DNA from: Pseudomonas crudilactis
GTDB taxonomy: Bacteria; Pseudomonadota; Gammaproteobacteria; Pseudomonadales; Pseudomonadaceae
Reading direction: 5' to 3'
Assembly (NCBI RefSeq): GCF_013433315.1
Contig: NZ_WXVV01000009.1
Span: 62,001-126,000, forward strand
Length of the DNA stretch: 64,000 nucleotides
Of this stretch, positions 8,700 to 18,333 are shown in pieces. Numbering within the stretch: position 1 is the stretch's first letter; every line of letters starts with the position of its first letter. A model generated the notes under the pieces. It made no database searches and had not been told where the DNA came from. It saw only the letters and a list, made by a program, of their open reading frames with translations. The position numbers and the translations under genes are program-made.

Positions 8700-10919
8700 G
8701 TGCCCGACGCCATTCTGCGCCTAGCCCTGCCTTCACCCTTGCGCCGCCTGTTCGACTATCGAGCCCCGGCCGGCGTGCTGCGTGAACAATTGCAGCCGGG
8801 CATGCGCCTGCGGGTACCGTTCGGTCGGCGCGAGATGATCGGGATTCTGGTCGAGGTCACCGACACCAGCGAAGTGCCGGTGGAGAAACTCAAACCGGCG
8901 CTGGCCCTGCTCGATGCTACAGCGCCACTGCCACCGGCGCTGTTCAAGCTCTGCCTGTGGACGTCGCAGTATTATCAGCACAGCCTCGGCGACACCCTGA
9001 GCTGGGCGTTGCCGGTGCTGCTGCGTCAGGGCGAACTGGCTGAAGCCCGGCAGGAACGTTTCTGGTCCGCCGTCCCCGGCGCCAGCCTTGAAGATCCACG
9101 CATCGCCCGCGCGCCGCGCCAGCGTGAAGCACTCGCGACGCTGGCCCAGCACCCGCACGGCGTCGCCCATCAGTTGCTGAGCAAACTGATGTTGAGCAAA
9201 GACAGTCTCGATCTGCTGCTGGCCAAAGGTCTGGTGCAAGTCGAGATCCGCCGCCATGCCCCAGGCGCGCGTCACGAACACTGGCTGGCGCAACCGGAAT
9301 TGCCGCTGAACACCGAACAACGCGCCGCGTACGAAGCGATCCGCGCCGGTTTCGACAGTTATCATGCGTTCCTGCTGGCCGGCGTCACCGGCAGCGGCAA
9401 GACCGAAGTCTATTTGCAACTGATCCGCGAAACCCTCGAAGCCGGCAAGCAGGCCTTGGTACTGATCCCGGAGATCAACCTCGGCCCGCAGACCTTGGCG
9501 CGCTTCGAGCAGCGTTTCAATGCGCGCATCGCCCTGCTGCACTCGGCGGTCAATGACCGCGAGCGCCTCGAAGCCTGGCTCGCTGCCCGAGATGGTGAGG
9601 CCGACATTATTATCGGTACCCGCTCGGCGCTGTTCACGCCGATGAAGAACCCCGGGCTGATCATTATCGATGAAGAGCACGACGGCTCTTATAAACAGCA
9701 GGAAGGTTTGCGCTATCACGCGCGCGATCTGGCGCTGGTGCGCGCGCGCCAGGAAAATATCCCGATCGTGCTGGGTTCCGCGACGCCATCACTGGAAAGT
9801 CTGCACAACGCCTACACCGGCCGTTACGGTCTCCTACGCTTGAATGAACGGGCTGGCGGGGCCAAACAGCCGCGTTTCCTGCGTCTGGATGTGAAGAGCC
9901 GTCCACTGGACAGTGGGATTTCCGGGCCGATGCAGCAAGCCATCGGTCAGACGCTGGCGAATGGGCAACAGGTGTTGGTGTTCCTCAACCGTCGCGGCTT
10001 TGCGCCAACGTTGCTCTGCCACGACTGCGGCTGGATGTCCGAGTGTTCACGTTGCGATGCGCGGATGACCGTGCACCAGCGTTACGGCGAATTGCGCTGC
10101 CACCATTGTGGCTACGTCGAGCGCACGCCGCGCCAATGTCCGAAGTGCAACAAGGTTGATTTGCGGCCCGTGGGTGCTGGCACCGAGCGCGCCGAAGAGC
10201 GATTGGCAATCCTGTTCCCCGATTATCCGGTGCTGCGCGTCGACCGCGACAGCACGTCACGCAAAGACGCGATGAATCAACTGTTCGCGACGATCCAGAA
10301 GGGCCAGCCGTGCATTCTGGTCGGCACGCAAATGTTGGCCAAAGGGCACCACTTTCCACGGGTGACGCTGGTGTCGATCCTCGATGCTGACGGCGGCTTG
10401 TTCTCCGGTGACTTCCGCGCCAGCGAGCGCATGGCGCAGTTGATCGTACAGGTGGCCGGGCGCGCCGGGCGAGCCGAAGAACCGGGCAAGGTGATTATCC
10501 AGACCCACCTCGCCGACCATCCTTTATTGGTGCAACTCACCGAACAAGGCTATTTCGCCTTTGCCGAGCAGGCCTTGAGCGAGCGCCGGGCCGCCGGACT
10601 GCCGCCGTTTGCGCATCTGGCGCTGTTGCGTGCCGAAGCGCACAAGCCGGGGCAGGCGGAAGGTTTTCTTGATGAGGCGTGCAGCGAGGCCGAACGCTTG
10701 CTGGCCGAGCAGAGTCTGAGCGGGATTGAATTGCTCGGGCCGGTGCCGGCGCCCATGGAGCGGCGCGCCGGACGGTATCGCGCACAGCTTTTGTTGCAAG
10801 CGACGGCGCGGGCACCGCTGCATCGGTTGCTGGCGAGCTGGTTGCTGGTGCTGGAGCAAATGCCGAGTGGGCGGGCGGTGCGCTGGTCGCTGGATGTCGA
10901 CCCTGTAGATTTGTATTGA
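8700..10919 (+). CDS. priA: Primosomal replication restart helicase PriA
   Basis: A 739-aa 3'-5' DNA helicase that reloads the replisome at stalled forks. It has an N-terminal 3'-end-binding domain (MPDAILRLALPSPLRRLFDY), Walker A GVTGSGKTEV, Walker B DEEHDGSYKQ, and an insertion with paired zinc-ribbon cysteines (CHDC, CSRC, CHHC, CPKC). Helicase motifs V/VI (VGTQMLAKGHHFP, QVAGRAGRAEEPG) follow. The GTG at 8700 is chosen by family N-terminus; an in-frame ATG at 8676 would add eight unrelated residues. It is followed by an REP and then argS. Confidence 0.96.
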   Translation: MPDAILRLALPSPLRRLFDYRAPAGVLREQLQPGMRLRVPFGRREMIGILVEVTDTSEVPVEKLKPALALLDATAPLPPALFKLCLWTSQYYQHSLGDTLSWALPVLLRQGELAEARQERFWSAVPGASLEDPRIARAPRQREALATLAQHPHGVAHQLLSKLMLSKDSLDLLLAKGLVQVEIRRHAPGARHEHWLAQPELPLNTEQRAAYEAIRAGFDSYHAFLLAGVTGSGKTEVYLQLIRETLEAGKQALVLIPEINLGPQTLARFEQRFNARIALLHSAVNDRERLEAWLAARDGEADIIIGTRSALFTPMKNPGLIIIDEEHDGSYKQQEGLRYHARDLALVRARQENIPIVLGSATPSLESLHNAYTGRYGLLRLNERAGGAKQPRFLRLDVKSRPLDSGISGPMQQAIGQTLANGQQVLVFLNRRGFAPTLLCHDCGWMSECSRCDARMTVHQRYGELRCHHCGYVERTPRQCPKCNKVDLRPVGAGTERAEERLAILFPDYPVLRVDRDSTSRKDAMNQLFATIQKGQPCILVGTQMLAKGHHFPRVTLVSILDADGGLFSGDFRASERMAQLIVQVAGRAGRAEEPGKVIIQTHLADHPLLVQLTEQGYFAFAEQALSERRAAGLPPFAHLALLRAEAHKPGQAEGFLDEACSEAERLLAEQSLSGIELLGPVPAPMERRAGRYRAQLLLQATARAPLHRLLASWLLVLEQMPSGRAVRWSLDVDPVDLY

Positions 10920-10933
10920 TAGAAAGATCGCCG

Positions 10934-10956
10934 TCGCGAGCAGGCTCGCTCCCACA
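10934..10956. repeat. Single REP with partial second copy, priA-argS gap
   Basis: TCGCGAGCAGGCTCGCTCCCACA, followed at 10971-10981 by a stub (CTTGCTCGCGA) of a second, opposite copy. A decayed REP doublet just after priA. Confidence 0.8.
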
Positions 10957-11116
10957 AGGATTGCGCCGCTCTTGCTCGCGAAAATGATCTATTTGTCACC
11001 GCACATCCACATCCTGCCTGCTAAGGTTGGCAAGCCCGTCTTCGCAACGGATAATGCCCAGTTTTTCCACCCGCGCATCGATGCGCCCGCCGCGCTTGCG
11101 GTCGAAAGAGAAGACC

Positions 11117-12853
11117 ATGAAAGACACCATTCGCCAGCTGATCCAACAAGCCCTCACCCAACTCGTCAACGAAGGTGTGTTGCCTGAAGGCCTGACGCCG
11201 GCGATCCAGGTGGAGAACGCCCGCGACAAGACGCACGGCGACTTCGCCAGCAACATCGCCATGATGCTGGCCAAGCCTGCGGGCATGAAGCCACGCGATC
11301 TGGCGGAAAAAATCATCGCCGCGCTGCCGGCTGACGAGAACGTCACCAAGGCCGAAATCGCCGGCCCGGGCTTCATCAACTTCTTCCAGAACACTCAGGC
11401 GCTGGCCTCGCGTCTCGACGCTGCATTGGCTGATGCCCATGTTGGCGTACGCAAGGCAGGCCCGGCGCAGCGCACCGTGGTCGACCTGTCGGCACCGAAC
11501 CTGGCCAAAGAGATGCACGTCGGCCACTTGCGCTCGACGATCATCGGCGACGGCGTGGCCCGTGTTCTTGAATTCCTCGGCGACGAAGTGATCCGTCAGA
11601 ACCACGTTGGCGACTGGGGCACCCAGTTCGGCATGCTGATGGCCTATCTGCAGGAAAACCCGATCACCAGCGACGAGCTGTCTGACCTGGAAAACTTCTA
11701 CCGCGCGGCCAAGCAGCGTTTCGACGAATCCGCAGAATTCGCCGACCGCGCCCGTGGTCTGGTGGTCAAGCTGCAGGCCGGCGATGCCGAGTGCCTGGCG
11801 CTGTGGACCAAGTTCAAGGACATCTCGCTGTCGCACTGCCAGAAGATCTACGAACTGCTCAACGTCAAACTGACCATGGCCGACGTGATGGGCGAAAGCG
11901 CCTACAACGACGACCTGATCAACGTGGTCAACGATCTGAAAGCCGCTGGCATGCTGGTCGAGAGCAACGGCGCCCAATGCGTGTTCCTCGACGAGTTCAA
12001 GAACGCCGACGGCGACCCGCTGCCGGTGATCATCGTCAAGGCTGACGGCGGTTACCTGTACGCCACCACTGACTTGGCCGCCGTGCGCTACCGCAGCGGC
12101 AAACTGAAAGCCGATCGCGCGCTGTACTTCGTCGACCAGCGTCAGGCCCTGCACTTCCAGCAAGTGTTCGCCGTAGCGCGCAAAGCCGGTTTCGTCACCC
12201 ATCCGATGGAAATGGAGCACATGGGCTTCGGCACCATGAACGGCGCTGACGGCCGTCCGTTCAAGACCCGTGATGGCGGCACCGTGAAGCTGATCGACCT
12301 GCTGACCGAAGCGCAGGAACGTGCCTACAACCTGGTGAAAGAGAAGAACCCGGAACTGGCCGAAGACGAGCTGCGCAACATCGCCAAAGTCGTCGGCATC
12401 GGCGCAGTGAAATACGCCGACCTGTCGAAGCACCGCACCAGCGACTACAGCTTCAACTTCGACCTGATGCTGAATTTCGAAGGCAACACTGCGCCGTACC
12501 TGCTTTACGCTTACACCCGCGTCGCCGGTGTGTTCCGCAAACTGGGCAAGGACTTCAACGAAGTCGACGGCCAGATCGTCCTCGAAGCGGCGCACGAGCA
12601 AGAGTTGGCAGCGAAATTGGCGCAATTCGGCGAAGTGCTGAACAACGTGTCCGACAAAGGCACGCCGCACATTCTCTGCACTTATCTGTACGACGTTGCC
12701 GGTCTGTTCTCCAGCTTCTACGAGAACTGCCCGATCCTCGCCGCCGAGACCCCGGCCCAGATGCAGAGCCGTCTGCGCCTGGCCGCGCTGACCGGTCGCA
12801 CCCTCAAGCAAGGCCTGGAGCTGTTGGGTCTGGAAACTCTGGAGCGTATGTAA
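11117..12853 (+). CDS. argS: Arginyl-tRNA synthetase
   Basis: A 578-aa class I aminoacyl-tRNA synthetase that charges tRNA-Arg. It has an N-terminal Add-1 domain (about residues 1-110, ending in GPGFINFF), the HIGH-type signature [11 protein letters not shown] after S-A-P-N-L-A-K-E-M, the Rossmann catalytic core with [11 protein letters not shown], and a C-terminal helical anticodon-binding domain. As usual for ArgS, the KMSKS motif is degenerate. The ATG at 11117 is preceded by AAGAGAAG. The SPOR-domain gene starts 2 bp after the stop, so the two are probably co-transcribed. Confidence 0.97.
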   Translation: MKDTIRQLIQQALTQLVNEGVLPEGLTPAIQVENARDKTHGDFASNIAMMLAKPAGMKPRDLAEKIIAALPADENVTKAEIAGPGFINFFQNTQALASRLDAALADAHVGVRKAGPAQRTVVDLSAPNLAKEMHVGHLRSTIIGDGVARVLEFLGDEVIRQNHVGDWGTQFGMLMAYLQENPITSDELSDLENFYRAAKQRFDESAEFADRARGLVVKLQAGDAECLALWTKFKDISLSHCQKIYELLNVKLTMADVMGESAYNDDLINVVNDLKAAGMLVESNGAQCVFLDEFKNADGDPLPVIIVKADGGYLYATTDLAAVRYRSGKLKADRALYFVDQRQALHFQQVFAVARKAGFVTHPMEMEHMGFGTMNGADGRPFKTRDGGTVKLIDLLTEAQERAYNLVKEKNPELAEDELRNIAKVVGIGAVKYADLSKHRTSDYSFNFDLMLNFEGNTAPYLLYAYTRVAGVFRKLGKDFNEVDGQIVLEAAHEQELAAKLAQFGEVLNNVSDKGTPHILCTYLYDVAGLFSSFYENCPILAAETPAQMQSRLRLAALTGRTLKQGLELLGLETLERM

Positions 12854-12854
12854 G

Positions 12855-13571
12855 TTGGCTGCCAAGAAAAAACCTGCACCCAAGCGTGGCGCCAGCCGTT
12901 ACCAAGCTCCTGCGAAGCAACCGATTCCGGGCTGGCTGTGGATGGCCATCGGCCTCACGGTCGGCGCGTTCATCGTGTTTCTGATGAAGCTGGAGCCGGG
13001 CAAGGGCAGCGACACGGTCAAGCGTGAGAAGGTCGAGCAGGCGCAACAGCAGAAAGCGTCGAAGATCGCCGAGGCCAACAAGACCCCGCCGAGCCCGACG
13101 CAACCGGTGAAGCCGAAGTACGACTTCTACACCCTGTTGCCGGAATCGGAAGTGATCGTGCCGCCGGACGCCGTGCCGGAGAAGACCTTGCCGACGCCAC
13201 AAGTGCCGGCCATCCCGACCACGCCGGTGACCCCGGCGGAAGCGGCGAAGATCGACACCGCGCGCGCTCAGGCAGCCCTGGCCGGGATTACCCCGCCGCC
13301 AGCACCACCGGTGAGCAAAGCGGCGCCGGTGACCAAGTTCTTCTTGCAGGCCGGCTCGTTCCGCAAGGAAACCGATGCCGATAAAGTTCGCGCGCAGATC
13401 ATTCTGCTCGGTCAGGCGGTGGCGGTTGAGTCCGGCACGGTGAAGGATGAAACCTGGTATCGCGTTTTGGTCGGCCCGTTCAGCAACCGCGAACAGCTGA
13501 CTACTGCGCAGAAACAACTGGCTGGCGCCGGCTTCAGCAATCTGTTGTTACAACAACGCCAGAGCCGCTGA
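12855..13571 (+). CDS. ftsN: SPOR-domain cell division protein FtsN
   Basis: A 238-aa bitopic protein. It has a basic cytoplasmic tail (KKKPAPKRGASR), one TM helix (about residues 25-44), a long Pro/Ala-rich periplasmic linker, and a C-terminal SPOR domain (about 162-238: FFLQAGSFRKETDADKVRAQ ... WYRVLVGPF) that binds glycan stripped of stem peptides at the septum. The position directly before hslVU is the position of ftsN in enterobacteria too, which supports FtsN rather than another SPOR protein. It starts with TTG, 2 bp after argS. Confidence 0.85.
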   Translation: MAAKKKPAPKRGASRYQAPAKQPIPGWLWMAIGLTVGAFIVFLMKLEPGKGSDTVKREKVEQAQQQKASKIAEANKTPPSPTQPVKPKYDFYTLLPESEVIVPPDAVPEKTLPTPQVPAIPTTPVTPAEAAKIDTARAQAALAGITPPPAPPVSKAAPVTKFFLQAGSFRKETDADKVRAQIILLGQAVAVESGTVKDETWYRVLVGPFSNREQLTTAQKQLAGAGFSNLLLQQRQSR

Positions 13572-13599
13572 TTTCGTCAGTAGCACCGCGTCATCGTTC

Positions 13600-13667
13600 T
13601 TCGCGAGCAGGCTCGCTCCCACAGGATATGCGCTAATCCTGTGGGAGCGAGCTTGCTCGCGAAGGCG
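13600..13667. repeat. REP pair, ftsN-hslV gap
   Basis: TTCGCGAGCAGGCTCGCTCCCACAGGAT, 6-nt centre, then ATCCTGTGGGAGCGAGCTTGCTCGCGAA: the two REPs point outward with a short spacer, the opposite arrangement to the 8563, 15754 and 18201 doublets. Confidence 0.88.
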
Positions 13668-13804
13668 TCATAACCAGCACCACAAAATTCTGATCTGCCC
13701 TGCGCCGTTCGTCCCTCCGCACCCTCCCCGGTTGAAATCCTCTCCAGCACCCCCATATGAATGGGCATAAGGCACTTTCGCCCCGCTGTGTGGAGACTAT
13801 TCCC

Positions 13805-14335
13805 TTGACCACCATCGTTTCAGTCCGCCGTCACGGCAAAGTCGTCATGGGCGGCGACGGCCAGGTTTCTCTCGGCAATACCGTGATGAAAGGCAACGCG
13901 AAAAAAGTCCGTCGCCTGTACCACGGCCAGGTCATCGCCGGTTTTGCCGGTGCCACCGCCGACGCCTTTACCCTCTTCGAACGTTTCGAAGGCCAACTTG
14001 AAAAACATCAGGGCCACCTGGTGCGCGCCGCTGTCGAACTCGCCAAAGAATGGCGCACCGACCGCTCCCTGAGCCGCCTCGAAGCGATGCTCGCGGTCGC
14101 CAACAAAGATGCTTCGCTGATCATCACCGGCAACGGTGACGTGGTCGAACCCGAAGATGGCCTGATCGCCATGGGTTCCGGCGGCGGCTATGCTCAGGCT
14201 GCGGCCAGCGCCCTGCTGAAAAAGACCGACCTGTCGGCCCGCGAAATCGTCGAAACCGCCCTTGGCATCGCCGGCGACATCTGTGTATTCACCAACCACA
14301 CTCAGACCATTGAGGAGCAGGATCTCGCTGAATAA
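13805..14335 (+). CDS. hslV: ATP-dependent protease HslUV, peptidase subunit HslV (ClpQ)
   Basis: A 176-aa proteasome-beta-like threonine peptidase. After removal of Met1 the N-terminal catalytic Thr is exposed (M-T-T-I-V-S-V-R), followed by [22 protein letters not shown] and [11 protein letters not shown], all conserved in HslV. The start is the TTG at 13805 with GGAGA about 9 nt upstream; any upstream start in the same frame (for example ATG 13757) would bury the catalytic Thr. It forms the HslUV protease with HslU, encoded 54 bp downstream. Confidence 0.96.
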   Translation: MTTIVSVRRHGKVVMGGDGQVSLGNTVMKGNAKKVRRLYHGQVIAGFAGATADAFTLFERFEGQLEKHQGHLVRAAVELAKEWRTDRSLSRLEAMLAVANKDASLIITGNGDVVEPEDGLIAMGSGGGYAQAAASALLKKTDLSAREIVETALGIAGDICVFTNHTQTIEEQDLAE

Positions 14336-14389
14336 GCCTGACGCGGCCCTGTGCCACGGCTTGTTTCTGCTTGAGGACCGTCAATTATT

Positions 14390-15727
14390 ATGTCCATGAC
14401 TCCCCGCGAAATCGTCCACGAACTCAACCGCCACATCATCGGCCAGGACGATGCCAAGCGCGCCGTCGCGATTGCCCTGCGCAACCGCTGGCGCCGCATG
14501 CAGCTGCCTGAAGAGCTGCGCGTTGAAGTGACCCCGAAGAACATCCTGATGATCGGCCCGACCGGTGTCGGTAAAACCGAGATCGCCCGTCGTCTGGCGA
14601 AACTGGCCAACGCGCCGTTCATCAAAGTCGAAGCGACCAAGTTCACCGAAGTCGGCTACGTTGGTCGTGACGTCGAGTCGATCATCCGTGATCTGGCCGA
14701 CGCGGCGATCAAGATGCTCCGCGAGCAGGAAATGACCCGCGTTCGCCATCGCGCTGAAGACGCTGCCGAGGATCGTATCCTCGACGCACTGCTGCCGCCG
14801 GCCCGCATGGGCTTCAGCAATGAAGAAGCGCCGAGCTCCGATTCCAACACTCGTCAGCTGTTCCGCAAGCGCCTGCGCGAAGGTCAGCTGGACGACAAGG
14901 AAATCGAGATCGAAGTCGCTGAAGTTGCCGGCATCGAAATCGCCACGCCGCCCGGCATGGAAGAGATGACCAACCAGTTGCAGTCGCTGTTCGCCAACAT
15001 GGGCAAGGGCAAGAAGAAGGCGCGCAAGCTCAAGGTCAAAGAAGCGCTGAAGCTGGTGCGCGACGAAGAAGCCGGGCGTCTGGTCAACGAAGAAGAGCTG
15101 AAGGCCAAGGCGCTGGAAGCCGTTGAACAGCACGGCATCGTGTTCATCGACGAGATCGACAAAGTCGCCAAGCGTGGCAACGTCGGCGGCGCCGATGTGT
15201 CCCGTGAAGGCGTACAGCGCGACCTGCTGCCGCTGATCGAAGGCTGCACCGTCAACACCAAACTGGGCATGGTCAAGACTGACCACATCCTGTTCATCGC
15301 GTCCGGTGCGTTCCACCTGAGCAAGCCGAGCGATCTGGTGCCTGAGTTGCAAGGTCGCCTGCCGATCCGCGTTGAACTCAAAGCGCTGAGCCCGTCGGAC
15401 TTCGAACGCATCCTCAGCGAACCGCATGCCTCGCTCACCGAGCAATACTGCGCGCTGCTGAAAACCGAAGGCCTGAACATCCAGTTCCAGCCCGAAGGCA
15501 TCAAGCGTCTGGCGGAGATCGCCTGGCAGGTCAACGAGAAGACCGAGAACATCGGTGCCCGTCGTCTGCACACCCTGCTTGAGCGTCTGCTCGAAGAGGT
15601 TTCGTTCAGCGCTGGCGACCTGGCCAGCAGCCACGACGAGAAGCCGATCCAGATCGACGCCGAATACGTCAACAGCCACCTCGGCGAATTGGCGCAGAAC
15701 GAAGACCTGTCCCGTTATATCCTGTAA
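14390..15727 (+). CDS. hslU: HslUV protease ATPase subunit HslU (ClpY)
   Basis: A 445-aa AAA+ unfoldase that feeds substrates to HslV. It begins [21 protein letters not shown], with Walker [10 protein letters not shown], the GYVGRDVES pore motif, the I domain (about residues 110-240), Walker [11 protein letters not shown], sensor 1 FIASGAFH and arginine-finger region [11 protein letters not shown]. The C-terminus [14 protein letters not shown] tail (here [10 protein letters not shown]) inserts into HslV. The ORF starts at the ATG M-S-M-T; length is normal. Confidence 0.97.
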   Translation: MSMTPREIVHELNRHIIGQDDAKRAVAIALRNRWRRMQLPEELRVEVTPKNILMIGPTGVGKTEIARRLAKLANAPFIKVEATKFTEVGYVGRDVESIIRDLADAAIKMLREQEMTRVRHRAEDAAEDRILDALLPPARMGFSNEEAPSSDSNTRQLFRKRLREGQLDDKEIEIEVAEVAGIEIATPPGMEEMTNQLQSLFANMGKGKKKARKLKVKEALKLVRDEEAGRLVNEEELKAKALEAVEQHGIVFIDEIDKVAKRGNVGGADVSREGVQRDLLPLIEGCTVNTKLGMVKTDHILFIASGAFHLSKPSDLVPELQGRLPIRVELKALSPSDFERILSEPHASLTEQYCALLKTEGLNIQFQPEGIKRLAEIAWQVNEKTENIGARRLHTLLERLLEEVSFSAGDLASSHDEKPIQIDAEYVNSHLGELAQNEDLSRYIL

Positions 15728-15753
15728 GCCATACTTACAGCAGTAGCGGACCC

Positions 15754-15843
15754 TGTGGGAGCGAGCTTGCTCGCGGAGAGGCCGTGTCAGTCGACATCAG
15801 TGTTGTCTGACACACCGCTTTCGCGAGCAAGCTCGCTCCCACA
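15754..15843. repeat. REP pair, hslU-DUF971 gap
   Basis: Head-in doublet: TGTGGGAGCGAGCTTGCTCGCGGA ... TTTCGCGAGCAAGCTCGCTCCCACA with about 40 bp between. It lies within 30 bp of the hslU stop and could also act as a transcription or mRNA 3'-end signal. Confidence 0.9.
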
Positions 15844-15880
15844 TTTGCTCAAGGGTCGCCCACACATCGGACGCCAGCCC

Positions 15881-16258
15881 ATGACTCAAATCCCCACCGA
15901 CATCAAACTGCACAAAGCCTCGAAAACCCTGACGCTCACCTACGCGTCCGGCGAGGAATACACCCTGCCCGCCGAATTCCTGCGCGTGCATTCCCCCTCC
16001 GCCGAGGTCCAGGGCCACGGCAAACCGATCCTGCAATTCGGCAAGCTCAACGTCGGTCTGAGCAAACTGGAACCGGCCGGTCACTACGCACTGAAACTGA
16101 CCTTTGATGACGGTCACGACAGCGGCTTGTTCACCTGGGATTATCTCTACGAGCTGGGGCGACGTTATGACGCACTCTGGGCCGATTATCTGGCCGAGCT
16201 CAAAGCCGCCGGAAAAACCCGCGATCCGAACGAGTCCATCGTCAAGCTGATGCTCTAG
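15881..16258 (+). CDS. DUF971 (GBBH-like N-terminal domain) protein
   Basis: A 125-aa protein made of one DUF971 domain, the small zinc-associated beta domain also found at the N-terminus of gamma-butyrobetaine hydroxylases. Recognisable segments are LTLTYASGEEYTLPAEFLRVHSPSAEV, PAGHYALKLTFDDGHDSGLFTWDYLYELG and the C-terminal helix. The ATG at 15881 is used; codons upstream of it belong to the REP element. No enzyme domain is attached, so its role is unknown. It regularly sits between hslU and phaC1 in pseudomonads, which suggests position rather than function. Confidence 0.88.
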   Translation: MTQIPTDIKLHKASKTLTLTYASGEEYTLPAEFLRVHSPSAEVQGHGKPILQFGKLNVGLSKLEPAGHYALKLTFDDGHDSGLFTWDYLYELGRRYDALWADYLAELKAAGKTRDPNESIVKLML

Positions 16259-16375
16259 TCCGAGCCTTGCGCTCATTAGAGGGCATTTTCTAAATTCATC
16301 TGTTTGAATGCTCCGCTGTATGGCCGAGGATCGGCCTGCTTGCGAAAAAAATTAAACTCGGGTAACCAATGGAGC

Positions 16376-16391
16376 TGGCAAGTTCCCTGCA
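16376..16391 (+). promoter_or_regulatory. Sigma-54-like (-24/-12) promoter element upstream of phaC1
   Basis: TGGCAAGTTCCCTGCA fits the consensus TGGCACGNNNNTTGCW at 10 of 12 defined positions, with the required GG...GC spacing of 10 nt. Transcription would start near 16403 and give a leader of about 115 nt before phaC1. The remaining gap 16259-16516 has one short hairpin (GCTGTG...CACAGC, about 16458-16475). Confidence 0.5.
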
Positions 16392-16516
16392 GTGCTCTAC
16401 GACTGTAAAGCAGCTATGCAGAATTAACGGTCACCCGAGCAGTAGTATCTGGCATTGGCTGTGGAACTGCACAGCAGAAAACCGGGTACTCGTCTCAGGA
16501 CAATGGAGCGTCGTAG

Positions 16517-18196
16517 ATGAGTAACAAGAATAACGATGACCTGAAGTACCAAGCCTCGGAAAACACCCTGGGGCTTAATCCCGTCGTTGGGCTACGCGGA
16601 AAGGATCTGCTGGCCTCTGCTCGTATGGTGCTGAAACAGGCCATCAGACAACCGATCCATAGCGTCAAGCACGTCACCCATTTCGGCCTCGAACTGAAGA
16701 ACGTGTTGTTTGGCAAATCCGAACTGCAACCGGCTGGCGATGACCGTCGCTTCGCTGATCCTGCGTGGAGCCAGAACCCGCTCTACAAACGTTATCTGCA
16801 AACTTACCTGGCGTGGCGCAAGGAACTTCATGCCTGGATCGACGACAGCAGCCTCTCTCCCAAAGACATCGCACGTGGCCACTTCGTCATCAACCTGATG
16901 ACCGAAGCCATGGCCCCAACCAACACGGCGGCCAATCCGGCGGCGGTGAAACGCTTTTTCGAAACCGGCGGCAAAAGCCTGCTCGACGGCCTCTCGCATC
17001 TGGCCAAGGATCTGGTGCATAACGGCGGCATGCCGAGCCAGGTCAACATGGGCGCGTTCGAAGTCGGCAAAAGCCTCGGTGTCACCGAAGGCGCGGTGGT
17101 GTTTCGCAACGACGTGCTGGAGCTGATCCAGTACAAGCCGATCACCGAGCAAGTCCACGAGCGTCCATTGCTGGTGGTGCCGCCGCAGATCAACAAGTTC
17201 TATGTATTCGATTTGAGTCCCGACAAAAGTCTGGCGCGCTTCTGCCTGCGCAATAACGTGCAGACGTTCATCGTCAGCTGGCGCAATCCGACCAAGGCCC
17301 AGCGTGAGTGGGGCCTGTCGACGTATATCGATGCGCTGAAAGAAGCAGTCGACGTGGTCACCGCGATCACCGGCAGCAAAGACGTGAACATGCTCGGCGC
17401 CTGCTCCGGCGGCATCACCTGCACCGCCCTGCTCGGCCACTACGCGGCGATCGGCGAGAAGAAGGTCAATGCCCTCACGCTGCTGGTCAGCGTGCTCGAC
17501 ACGACGCTGGACAGCGACGTCGCGCTGTTCGTCGACGAGCAGACCCTGGAGACCGCCAAGCGCCACTCGTACCAGGCCGGCGTGCTCGAAGGCAAAGACA
17601 TGGCCAAGGTCTTTGCGTGGATGCGCCCGAACGATCTGATCTGGAACTACTGGGTCAACAACTACCTGCTCGGCAACGAGCCGCCGGTGTTCGACATTCT
17701 GTTCTGGAACAATGACACCACGCGGTTGCCGGCGGCGTTCCACGGCGACCTGATCGAGATGTTCAAAAACAACCCACTGATCCGCCCGAATGCACTGGAA
17801 GTGTGCGGCACAGCGATCGACCTCAAGCAGGTCACGGCCGACATCTTCTCGCTGGCCGGCACCAACGACCACATCACACCGTGGAAGTCATGCTACAAGT
17901 CGGCGCAGTTGTTCGGCGGCAAAGTCGAATTCGTGCTGTCGAGCAGCGGGCACATCCAGAGCATTCTGAACCCGCCGGGCAACCCGAAATCGCGTTACAT
18001 GACTGGCGAAGAAATGGCGGCCAATGCCGATGAGTGGCAAGAAAACTCGACCAAGCACACCGATTCCTGGTGGCTGTACTGGCAAGCGTGGCAGGCCGAG
18101 CGCTCGGGCAACCTGAAAAAGGCCCCGCTGAAACTGGGCAACAAGGCGTATCCGGCGGGTGAAGCCTCGCCGGGCACTTACGTTCACGAGCGGTAA
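16517..18196 (+). CDS. phaC1: Class II poly(3-hydroxyalkanoate) synthase 1
   Basis: A 559-aa medium-chain-length PHA synthase. It polymerises (R)-3-hydroxyacyl-CoA into polyester on the granule surface. The alpha/beta-hydrolase fold carries the lipase-like box G-A-C296-S-G-G with Cys as nucleophile; the Asp (in GTNDHITPW) and His (SSSGHIQSILNPPGNPKSRY) complete the triad. The N-terminal region (1-100) is the granule-binding helix region. GGAG lies 8 nt before the ATG. The first codons read AACAAGAA, matching the Crc/Hfq catabolite-repression motif. First gene of the phaC1-Z-C2-D cluster. Confidence 0.97.
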   Translation: MSNKNNDDLKYQASENTLGLNPVVGLRGKDLLASARMVLKQAIRQPIHSVKHVTHFGLELKNVLFGKSELQPAGDDRRFADPAWSQNPLYKRYLQTYLAWRKELHAWIDDSSLSPKDIARGHFVINLMTEAMAPTNTAANPAAVKRFFETGGKSLLDGLSHLAKDLVHNGGMPSQVNMGAFEVGKSLGVTEGAVVFRNDVLELIQYKPITEQVHERPLLVVPPQINKFYVFDLSPDKSLARFCLRNNVQTFIVSWRNPTKAQREWGLSTYIDALKEAVDVVTAITGSKDVNMLGACSGGITCTALLGHYAAIGEKKVNALTLLVSVLDTTLDSDVALFVDEQTLETAKRHSYQAGVLEGKDMAKVFAWMRPNDLIWNYWVNNYLLGNEPPVFDILFWNNDTTRLPAAFHGDLIEMFKNNPLIRPNALEVCGTAIDLKQVTADIFSLAGTNDHITPWKSCYKSAQLFGGKVEFVLSSSGHIQSILNPPGNPKSRYMTGEEMAANADEWQENSTKHTDSWWLYWQAWQAERSGNLKKAPLKLGNKAYPAGEASPGTYVHER

Positions 18197-18200
18197 AACC

Positions 18201-18290
18201 TGTGGGAGCGAGCTTGCTCGCGAAAGCGTCGTGTCAGTCACCATCAATGTTGAATGATTGATCGCATTCGCGAGCAAGCTCGCTCCCACA
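18201..18290. repeat. REP pair, phaC1-phaZ gap
   Basis: Head-in REP doublet starting 4 bp after the phaC1 stop. A stable fold here could protect the phaC1 mRNA 3' end or reduce read-through into phaZ. Confidence 0.9.
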
Positions 18291-18333
18291 GTTATAAATT
18301 TGAGAAACAGACTCCATCCACAGGGCCTGAAGC

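Noticed and set aside
15755..15880. N-terminal extension of the DUF971 protein (M-G-A-S-L-L-A-E...)
   Set aside because: These codons are the translation of an REP; the same peptide (GASLLA) appears wherever an REP is read in this frame.
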